Assembly (NCBI GenBank): GCA_024734495.1
Contig: JALMQS010000880.1
Span: forward strand, 124,001 to 188,000
Direction: 5' to 3'
DNA: 64,000 nucleotides
DNA from: Forficula auricularia
Taxonomy: Eukaryota; Arthropoda; Insecta; Dermaptera; Forficulidae
This document shows, piece after piece, positions 46,465 through 58,400 of the stretch. Every line of letters starts with the position of its first letter. Position 1 is the first letter of the stretch. The position numbers were made by a program, and so were the translations under genes. Under the pieces are notes generated by a model that did not search any database, was not told where the DNA came from, and was given only the letters and a program-made list of their open reading frames with translations.

Positions 46465-49400
46465 TGTAAATGTGTATTTTTATTTGCATCAAGCAGAGGA
46501 CAACCTCCTTTTTATCTTTAAGATGATTACAGGCGATATTCTAGTACAGGGCTGTCCAACCCGTGGCCCGCGGGACAGCACTGCAATGAGTGTGGTCCAA
46601 CATAAAACCATAAACTTCTTTATTCTCTTTTTCGAAATATGAATGTATATTTGTACAATACGTGAAGCTCTTTTCAAGAATAAAATTCACTAAAAGCAAA
46701 ATTATAAGCTCAACGATATAAGATAAAAAAATAATGACGTTTCGATATTTAAAAATTCTTCTTCTTCTCATATTTTCATTTTCTAAAATATTACAGCAAT
46801 AATATGCTACGACACTAACCAAGTCTATAGTTATCATTCTAATACATTAAGGAGACAAGGAATTGGTATTTTCTAGAACAATAATAATTATGCTAATTGA
46901 TCCTGTGGACTAAAACTTGTCAGGACTTGTCTTTTAGATCTTTGCACGTTCTTACGTGTCAATAGAAAATGAATAATCAGGGATTATTAAATCCGTGACC
47001 GTTTTAAAAAATAAATTGTCATTCCTCATATCCTTCTTTAATCACATTCGATTTAAACCCGTGGCCCAATATAAAGTCATAAAATTCCTTAAAAACATTG
47101 ATATTTATATGTAGATACTGCAACAATTTGACCTGATAATTTTTTCTCTAAAATAAGAAATCTAAAAAAAAAATTTTCGAAAAATAAAAGTGCTAATTTT
47201 AAATTTTGAATCTGAAGTAAATTTCAAAATTTCCGAAAAAATTTAATCATCATTTTGGTCTATTTTCGAATCCATTTTCTAATTGAAAACTTTCTGATTG
47301 AATGTTCTAGAACACCAATTAGATGCTGATCTGAAAGAAAAATTGAATATTGTCCTATTATATTTTTTTTTTCATCAGCCAATTTACGATACTATTATTA
47401 AATTATGTCGATATTATTATATTATTGGAATTTTATATTAATTGTCTAGTCAGGAAAAAATATAAACAAATACTAATACATAGTATCACTTTTTGTAAGT
47501 ATGTAAGTATGTATTTACTTACAAATTCGAGAAACTATTTTCAAGTATAAAATTTACGAAAAGAAAAATTGGAAGCTCACTATGAGTTAAAAAAATAATA
47601 AAGTTCTTATTTCTACATTATTAACTATCTTTTTTGAATAACAATAGAATTATAATATTTTATCCACGGTCCGAGACAATTATTTTTCTTCAACTGTGGC
47701 CCGTGTAAGCCAAAAGTTTGGACACCCCTGTTATAGTATATATACCTACTATTCATATCCAGTGATGGATTTACGCTTAGGCTCGATAGGGTGGCAACAT
47801 TTTAGGGTCGCTAAAATTTAGGTTGTTCTCTGCTTTGTGCAAATAAACATATACATATAATATTATATATCGAATATAAGTAAAAATATATAATTTATTT
47901 GTTAGAGACTATAGTTTCGAAGGAATGAACTTCACACATCATCAGTATTTTTAATTTTAAATATTTTTATTTATTTATTTATTTTAAATATTTCATCCAT
48001 TATTTATCAAGGATTCAAATAGCCGATCGGATAGAGAAACAGGGAAATTAAGAACTAGAATTAACTAATTTGTTGATATATTAACCAAATGATTTCCCTT
48101 TTATTTTTTATTCAACTATTTTCGATAAGGGATAAAATTTTCATCCTGAGAGTTGGGTGTTTTGAGTATAATATGATGTCGTAATATTAATAATATGACT
48201 TATACTAATTAATGTATTAATGATGTATCAAAATTAATTAGAGTTTAATCGATTCGCTCTTACATTGGAAGAATGGCTTGCTCGTCTGCACTGGTCGAAT
48301 TCCGCCACACAAATGAATAAAATGCCATTTTTAATTCTGATTATCTTGAATGCATTTCTCTAGGTGGGCGCGATTCTCTAAAACAGAAAATATAAAAGAA
48401 TATTTTTATTTAAAAATAAGAAAAATTAAAAATTATCAGTAAAAGATAAATGCAAATAAATTTAACATGAATTTTTAGATATCAATTTTTTATCTAATTA
48501 TTATTACATAGTATTGGACCAAAAAATATTTTTATAAAAAACTAGCTGCAGAGGCCCGCCTTCGGTGGCCCTTCTTGTTATCCAGGGCACGCCCCCTGGA
48601 CCCCCAGCCCACGAACCCCACCCTCACCCCTACCCCCGGACCATGCCGAACCCACAACCCATCCGCACCCTAACCCACGAACACAAGCCTCCCCCCCCCC
48701 GAAACCCCTCCAGCAACCCCGCACCATGCCCAACCCCAGCCCCTATCCCACCACCCGCACCCCACCCACCTCGGACCCCAAACCCCATCCACCCCGGACC
48801 CCACCACGTGCCCTCCAACCCTGCGAACCACACCCCCACCTAGCCCCCTGGACTCCTTCCCGCACCACCCCTGCACCCCCACTCTACTTCGACTCACTCC
48901 CTCACCCCACGCCCATTCCACCCCGTACCCACCCTCCGAACCCAGTTTTTGCATTTCTAGCCTTCTAGTGACCCATAGATTATGTATACAAAATTTGAGG
49001 TTGGTCCAAGAGAAAGAATTTTCATTTTTTGACTCTCCCCCCATTTTGGGTGGTTAGTTTTGGCATTTCTAGCTCTCTAGAGGCCTAGAGATTATGTATA
49101 CAAAATTTGGTTGAGTTTGCTCCAAGGGCAAGAATTTACATTTTTTTCACACTCCCCCTCTTTTTGGGGAAATTTTTTTAAACAAAAGTTATCAGAAATC
49201 ACATCCCCTACAACTTTGTTAATTATTAAATTTGCCGTAGGGTTAATAGTTTAGGAGTTATTTGATAATTTTCATTCGTGCGCCCCCCCCCCCCCCAAAC
49301 ACCCTTCTGGGGTCAAAATTTCAAAACGTTATATAGCTAAAAACGTAAGTTAGAAGACATCTGATGTAAATGTGAAATTTCATAATAATCCCTTCAGCCG

Positions 49401-52400
49401 TTTTTACGTGAATCGTGAGCAACTTTTCGGAAACGACGGAAACACACATACAGACATACAGACACACAGACAGGAATTTTGTTGAGGGTGTTTTCGTTCA
49501 TAACTTTGCTTGAAACGCGTGCAACCAAAATTTGGCGTGATTTGGAGCAATGTACAGACAAAACCTTAATTTTATATATATATAGATCAATTTTAATTAA
49601 TAGAATAATTAATCCACACTTTAAGCGTCTTGCAATTCATATTTTTCTTTGTCTTTTGGGGTTATTTTTACTATATTTTTACATGCTTAATCTCAACAAA
49701 TGGAATATTCAAATTACTTCACCCAGTGAATTTCCATCTTGTAATAAATACAGGGTATTCTAATTGAGTTTTTATGATTTTAAGGGGTGATTAGATAGTT
49801 TATTGTAAAACAAAATGCGATTTGATCATAAGTTCAAAAAATTATTTTCTGATAGAATAAGATGTAATAAAAATATAATAATTCCCCCCCCCCACTCTTC
49901 TATTTAATATTTAATAAAATAATTTTTAATTATTTACGAAAGATCCCATCCTCCTCTTAATTTTGGCCCCATTAGGAATGAATAATATCTCCTTTTAATT
50001 ATGTGACTATTCTACATATTAGAAATATCAACTTTCTTTGATTTTAGTTTGAAATTTTTTTTTTTTAATTATTTTTGAACCCCTCCCCCTCTTTTTGGAC
50101 ACTATCATTTTTACATAACTCATTTTCATAAGGTCGCATAGGGTGCATATGCAATTTTGGTACAAATCGATTAAAGGAACTAGAACTTTTATTGATAATT
50201 CTATTTTTTAAACTCTTCTCCAATTTTCGCCCTCGAAAAAAATACCATAAAAACTCTCTTTTTTATTAGGTTCATTTTATAGTATATTTTCTTGGTTCTT
50301 TAGTTTGAAAATCTTATAATTTTAATTTTTAACTCCCCCCCCCCCCTTTTTTTTTAATTTTAGGTAGGATTTCAACCAAAATCTAATCAGTCTGTTGGTT
50401 CGTACTAATAGACATTTTGACAAAACAATTAATATCTCGAAAAATTTAATATTTTCTATGTTCAGTCATTAGGACTTTTTTATAGATCAAAACGCCATGG
50501 TTTTGTAAATCGAACCCGAAGAATAAATGTAAATAGGGGGACCCAGCTTTGCCGAGTTCTTTATTAGATTCTCTGGTCCATCTTAGAGCCTTCTCTGCCC
50601 TGTTTCTTTTTATTGTAGGTACAGGTTCCACATAAGGTACTTGCTCTCAAGATTTAAAGTCTATAATGACCCCCCTAAATTCTCATTTGTAAAAAATAAA
50701 GGATTTTCAAACAACACATCTTCAAATTGGATACGAATCGAATTAATGCAGTGTCATCTCGTTTATTTTTATGACTTCTGGAGACTAGAAATTCTAACTC
50801 GTCCGTCTTTTAGAAGAATAAATGTAAATAGGGGGACCCGGCTTTTCCGAGTTCTTTATTAGATTCTCTGGCCCATATTAGAGCCTTCTCTTCCTTGTTT
50901 CTTTTTATTGTAGGTACAGGTACTACATATTGTGCTTGTTCTCAAGATTTAAAGGCGATAATCCCCTCCATAATTCTCATTTGCGAAAATACACGATTTT
51001 CAAACAAGACATCTTCAAATTGGATACGATTTGAATTAATGCAGTGTCATTTCGTTTATGTTTATGACTTCTGGAGACTAGAAATGCTAACTCGTCCGTC
51101 TTTTCTGCGAGCAATAACCTACAATCAATCAAAACCTGTATCTTTGTATCCGACCCATCCCTTGAAATTACTTTTTCTTCTTTTCACTAAGCAGTAGTCA
51201 ATTTAGACCTATCGGAGCTGTTCTTAGTATAGCACTTTGCATAAATATGATTTAAAAAAAGGTACTATGCATATTAAATTTGTCTTTAATACGAATAACA
51301 TATTACATTGCACAAAGAATCTCGTAATTTTGTTGTTGTTTTTTCTTGCAGCGCGTGTTACAAATAACTATCGATGACTGTACCATATATTCATTTATTC
51401 TCTCTCTCTCATCTACTAGTTTTAACTCGAAAATTTCATGTACTAGCCTTTCGAGTATCGGCAGCTATTGTTTCAGAAAATTCAAAATTTGTTCTTATCA
51501 CAATTTTTTTCTCAATATTTACATAAATGTATAAAAAAATACTTAAATTCGATTAGATATTTAGTGTAAGCCAATTATCTCTTAATCGTTAAATATTATC
51601 TTTGGCATCGTATATATTTAGTCCAAAATCAATCAAATATTTGAACGTATGTATGTATATATACCATATATATTATTAATTTCTTCTTCTTCGTTATCTT
51701 CCTGACGGAAGAGTCATGGCCCCAGACTTCCATCTAATAAGACCAGGCTCCCACGGCTTGGATTCTGCGAGCCATTTTTTGCGATCTGGTGCGGTGACGA
51801 GAATTTGATCTTGCTTGCTGTAGACTGGTGCCCAGACCAGCTAATTATTAATTTATAGACCTTTAATTCAATATTTTTCTTTCAAGTATATTAATTTACT
51901 GACTTAAAACAGATTGAAATTAATATCTATCAATTTTTTAGTATTTCACTAAAACAAATAGATGAAAATGAATTCAATATTTTATTATTTTTAACCGACA
52001 TCAAAAAAGGAGGAGGTTCTCAATTCGACTGAATTTTTTTTTGTCTATGTAACCTGATATCTTCGCCAATTGTGAACCGATGTTGACCGGTTCAGTATAG
52101 TTTCCGATTGGTCTCGTTTTTTTTTCATTGGTATTGGACCTTTTTTGTTATGTTTGTTCAGACATAACATCTTTGTTTATGAAACGATTTTAATGATTCT
52201 TTCTGCGTTTAGAACAGTATAGCTCCAAGATAGTCAAGATATCTAACTATTTATTTATTTATTTATTTTATGAATGTTCAGCGAGAACTTTTTGCTAAGT
52301 GGACCGATTTCGATGATTCTTATTTTATTGGAAAGGGGGTACCTTAGGGGTGGTCCCATATTAATTTGGTCAAGTTCTGAATATATGATCAATGACGATG

Positions 52401-55400
52401 TAACGTAAATCTCCAATTCTTATGAGGAAATAATCGAAATTATAATAAATAAAATCTTTTATAAAAAAAAATCTTAAAACATTCATTTAAAATCCGCAAA
52501 AGTTTCGAGAGAATTTCTATATTTATGAATTGAATTTTATTATCATTTTCTGATTCATTCGCCCGACGCTTTCTCTTACAAGATGCATGCAAGGTATTAT
52601 CTTCAGTCACTATTAATAACATCACTAAAAAGAGAAAAATAAAAATAATTTTTATAAAAAAAAATAAAACCTACTTCAAAAAAATTAAATGCAACAAATA
52701 AAATAATAAGAACTCAAAAATCAAATAAACTGCACTAAAAGGTATAAAATAATTATCTAATTTAGTTACAACTAAACGACGAAATAATTAAATTAAATCA
52801 CTTTTTGAAGTCGGTGCTAAACAACCTATATAGGTAAGCGAGCGTACCCGCCAAACGTACTAAGTAAGATCTGTCGAGTTAGATTCATGAATATTTTTGG
52901 CACCGACTTCAAAAAGTGATTTCATTTAAATATTTCGTCGTTTAATTGTAATTAAATTAGATAATTATTTTATACCTTTTAGTGCATTGTATTTGATTTT
53001 TGAGTTCTTATTATTTTATTTAAAAAATATAAAGTCTATGTTTTTCAGTATTTTATACTTCATGTTTTATTTAAAATATTTAATTTTTCCTACCTAGAAT
53101 GTCTTGTAATTCATTTTATATAAGAGTACGATAAAATTCACTGGATGATTCGTGATTTGAATAGTGAATTTTACCAAAAATATTCATATTTTTTTTACAT
53201 ACTCATATTTAGAAATATTTCAAATGAGAAGAAAAATCATATTAAATTTTTTGTTATTTCTGTCGGACTAGATTACGATATCTACTATAACACTAGAACA
53301 AAAGCTTGTAGAAAGATCATTCATTTATTGAAAACAATCAATCAAGCTCTCTAGATTCAAACTTTCGGGTAAATAAGCTGACGTGTTCTGATGTGGCCAT
53401 CCACTTAACTTTACCATACAACCTGGCCCCTAAAATTATTTATAATCATGTAGGGGGGTTAGTTTTTTCATTTTTATACTTCTGAGGTCCCACTGATTAT
53501 GTATACAAAATTTGGTTGAGTTTGGTAGGTGGCCAAGATTTTCATTTTTTGACCCTACACCCCAACCCCCATTTAGGCAGGTTAGTTTTTGCATTTTTAG
53601 ACTTCTGGGGGTCCACTGATTATGTATACAAAATTTGGTTGAGTTTGCTCAAACGGCCTAGATTTTTAATTTTTAACCCCCCCCCCCCCTCACCCTCCCC
53701 CTTAATTTTGGGTCGGTATGCACCAAAATCTAATCAGCTCTTAATCTCAATGGACCAAAACTACGTGTGAAATTTGGTTTCGATATTCACCCCAGTTTTT
53801 GAGCTAGCTCGTCCACAAAAATTTGGTAACGCACAGACTAACGGACAACCAGACAGACTAACTAACAGACATTTTGACAAAACAATTATTATCTCGAAAA
53901 ATATAATTTTTTCGATGTTCACTTATTAGAGTTTTTTTGTAGAGCGAAATGCCATGGTTTCGATCAAATTTTTTAATCAAAATAGTTTCAGCCGTTTTTT
54001 AGATATTTCGAAAAAAAGAAGGAAAAAAACACTTTTTTCATGCACGATTACAATACTTGACCATACCCTGTATGGTAAAGTAAAAAAATGTAAATAATCA
54101 GGAAAAATCGAATCTTTGTTCGAACGGTTGTAGCGAATGTTCTGAAATTTGTCCCACAAGTTTTTATTAATAAGCTGCACATTTTTCAGCTTTATAACTC
54201 AAAACCTTCACAGATCGGCAATAAAACTAATGATTGATTTGACACGAGACCACTTTTTCGATCACATGGGGCTCCCAGAATTCATGTCCTAATTAATTTA
54301 GTTATTTCTTTATATTTGAAATCAAGTTATTATCTACTATTAGAACATTAGCTATCTTTTTTGTGAAAAAATTATTTTTATAAAAACTTGGGCCTAGAAA
54401 AATGACATGAAAAAAACGCCGTCCTTTAGTTCTTTCAATAAGGAAAATGACTCATAAGGGGTTGTCATTTTATTTAATATAATTAAGTAATCAATAGAAT
54501 TAATTTATTGAATTGTTTGGTGAATTTAAGAGTTCGATATATAGGTAAATAGAGAAGCTATTTTTTTATCTATAAATTATAATTTTATATACCATATTTA
54601 AAATATGAGGTCGAATAATTTAGAAGATTATTTAAGGATAGAATTCAGCCTTTAGTTTTGAAATATTTACTTTAAGTCTTATAACTTCATTTCAATATCA
54701 ACCAATTAATATTCAGATTTTAAGTTTTAATTTCTATTTTTTGTGTTTTTCTTTTTTTTATGATAATGATGAGAGAAGGAGTTACACCAAAAAGGTGCAA
54801 CCCCTAAAGGCCTGGGTTGGCCCCGCCATCGTGAAAAGAAGAAAGAATTTTATGGGTCGAAGGTATCTGTGGATATGGGTCTTAAATAGCTGAAGGTTAT
54901 AAGTCGCGGGAGAGATGGTGGCAGGGAGCGAGTTCCAGTCTCTGGAGGTCATAGGGACTAAAGAGTTGGCGAAAGCGCTTGTTCGACTTTTAATCAATTT
55001 GACAGCGAAGGGTGCTGAGCGTTTGAAAACCGCGTGTTTCTCGCAAAGAGGGCATTAATTGATTTCAGCTCGACTGAACAGACACCGTGATAATATCTGT
55101 AGTACAGGGAAAGGGCAGAAACGGTTCTTCGATGAGCCAGGGAGTCGAGTGAGTTGGTTAGAGCCGGGTCTCCTATTAGTTTAATTGCTCGCTTCTGAAT
55201 TGCATCCAGTGTAGCAAGAGAATGCTTGGAGGCTCCCCTCCACAGATGAGAGCCATATTCGAGACAGGGACGAATTTGAGCCTTATACAGTATAAGAAGT
55301 TGACTGGGAGGATAACAGCGTCTAGACCTAAATAGGAGACCAAGCTTGCGCGCTGCAGCTTTAGCAGTGGTTGAGATATGGTCATTCCATGAAAGGTCAA

Positions 55401-58400
55401 ACCCTAGAGTTACGCCTAGCATTGAAATTTTATCCCTGAATTCTAGTGAGTTTGAGTCGAATGATATGTTTGGGAGGTTTCTGTCGACGGGCCTAGAAAT
55501 AAGGCAACACTGAGTTTTCCATGCATTGAAGTTAACTAAGTTTTGGGATCCCCAGTTTTTAAGTTTGCATAAGTCTAAATTAATTGAGGAGGCAATGTCT
55601 GCACGGTTTTTATGCGATGCAGGGGCGTTATGTAGGGTGTTGTCATATATTATTATATTATTATAGGTACGTCAGAAGGGTTGATTTCGCTTTCTCGGAA
55701 ATTGAACCCGAGTGTCAAATACGCTTGTCCTTCAAAGCGAACCGGTCTAATATTTAGTTATTTCATGCATATCAATTTTTTACCAAGATTGTAACTTTAT
55801 CATTAAAATTTTTTGCTGACAAGTGATTCTAAATCTAAGCATACAATCAGACCATATATTTTAAATTGAATTATTTTGTAAAAAATTTAAAAATCTAATG
55901 GCAATGGAATGACTATTCCTGAATTGATTTTTTTTAATGTAATCGAATGCAAGACAACCAGGAAGATGCAATCCCTACGAATCTCAAAACACCCCTGCAT
56001 TACCGAAGAGAAGGAGAAATTGATCAAGAGAAAGAGTGGAGGCGTTAGTGTTTGTGTACCTGGGTTTTGAAGGTTTGAAGGTTATAAATGTCGGGAAATA
56101 CGGAGACCGGGAGAGAGTTCCTCTAAGTCATGTGGACCGGCACTTTTTACAAATTAACCGCAAAAGAGTGTTGAGAATCGGCAAAACACGTGCTACTTGG
56201 AAAACAGGCTTTAGGAGGGAATTATAGAAGCTAAAAGTTAAATTGTTGATAGTTAAGAATTCCAAATAAAACAGGAAAAATAGTTAACTACTGAGTCCGA
56301 TGTGTTAGAGATAGAGATTTTTAATTAAAAAAAATTAAATTAACTTAAACTACTATGACGAAACATTCGTGAAATATATGTTAACTAATCAATTATTAAT
56401 GCCATAATTAAATAAAACTCGTGTTTTACTTTATTATACACAGCCTTAAGCATTAAAATCGGCCTCCAGAGTGCAAGAGTGCCCATAACAAGTATAGAAG
56501 ATAGATCAAAAATTTTAAACAAAAAAAAAAAAATTGAAAAGACGCCATTTTATTTTTGGAAACGAATCGCAAAAGATAATAAAGCTTTTTTGTTTGCAAA
56601 ACATCGATTTATTGGTGACAGAGAGTGTTTTTGGAATTCATAGTCTGTGCGAGAGATCTTGTTTGGTCTGTTTGAAAATAGAGACCGGATTAAACAGTTA
56701 AATTAATATAATGAATCATCAATTTAATAAATAACTAACCGAATGAGCCGACAAGGCGTTTCTCCATGACAACATTATTCTTTTATTGGCCAAAAAGAAT
56801 AATAATAATTAAACCTATAGCATGTATAATTACAACATCTTATTTCAAATTTAATTTGGTAATGTTTAAACTTTTTCCTTTAAATTTCCATTAAAAATCA
56901 TTACAACTATAGTTCAATTAAACGTTTAAAAATCAATATCAAGTAATTTTATTATTACACCCACATTAATTTCGGACAACTACTGAATACACCATTTTTA
57001 AAAACTTCTTATATACTTATCTAATTTTAGTTTTCTTGATATTTATATTCTGAGATTTAATACATTGGCCAAAACTCATATACCATATTTTGCGGTCCGG
57101 AAGTATGACTTGAACCAAAACTTGACGCAATGTATTTTAAAGTTGATCCCAAACTTGAATTTAAAACTTCATTTACTTGAGATTTACCATTTTTGAGAAT
57201 TGGCTATACTAATAGTCCCTTTGTTCATAAAAATGTAACTTTAACTCACTGCCCCAACAGTTTTATATTTAGAATTTTGCCTCATTATTTCCAGTCGTTT
57301 TTCAAAGAGTAACTGGGTATTATTTGGTCCAGACAAATCAGAAGGCCAAGGAGTATATAGCAAAGAAACACACAAACAACTTTAATTATTTATAAAAATA
57401 TTAGTTGAAAGACAATTACATGACATTAAATCTGTTAATCAAATGACCATTTTTTAACAATAATTTATCTGAAAGGCTGTTTCTTATTTCAGCGGAAGTT
57501 CTAGAGTTAGCTGGAAATGCTGCAAGAGACAACCGAAAAGGTCGAATCACTCCCAGACATATCCTGCTAGCAATCGCGAATGATGAAGAATTACATCAGG
57601 TAAGCGCTTCATAATTTCATAACAAAATACTTGTAAGAATTCATTTTCAATTTTTTTTTTGTTATTTCAAATATTTCTATAAAAAACGTTTTTTGTTTTG
57701 AAAAGTATATTGATTCTCGAAATGAAATGAAATTGTTGCATACTTTCAAGGGGCAATTAAAATGAATGATTTTCCGAAAAGGGTGCCGATAGAAGGTTGG
57801 GAGTCCCTGCCTGCTATATCTTCCAGTTCAAGCATTTCAAAGACAAGTCCAGACGAGTTCTAGTCGAATAAAAATTGTTCTCGCTGAGCAACTATTAAAA
57901 TAGAAATAATAAAAAAAGGAATAAATAAAGATGATTTGAGAATATTTGGACTAATCCATTTCTAAGAACTTTCAATAAATAAGATTCAGATCTAATAACT
58001 AAGAGCCCTAGCTTTCTTATAACAATAGAATTAGGAGAAATTTAATATTTTCTTACAAGACAGGTTAATTCATTGTGGAAGATTGTCGATTTCCATCCCA
58101 GGTACTGTGGAGTTGATGTCACAAGATTTAATTTCTGACTCCTATCCTCACTCACACAAAGCAGTATCGGTTTGGGGCGAAGGTCCCAAATTATATTTTT
58201 TAAAAATCTAATGTTAAATTTGAAAAATAACGAAAATGATGTTGTATTCAATGAAATTTGCAATAAAAATAAAAAAAAAAAATGAAGGGTACTTTTTTGG
58301 ACCAACCCCTGGCCGCAAGTCGCCAACCGCCACTGTAAGAAATGTATTTCATTACCTTATTATAATCATATTTAATTGGAATATTCATATAAAAATTAAA

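Noticed and set aside
48565..49044. Pro-rich and Gly/Trp-rich long open frames
   Set aside because: They follow from the C-rich composition of the Helitron body. All frames are open on both strands and there is no domain or splice context.
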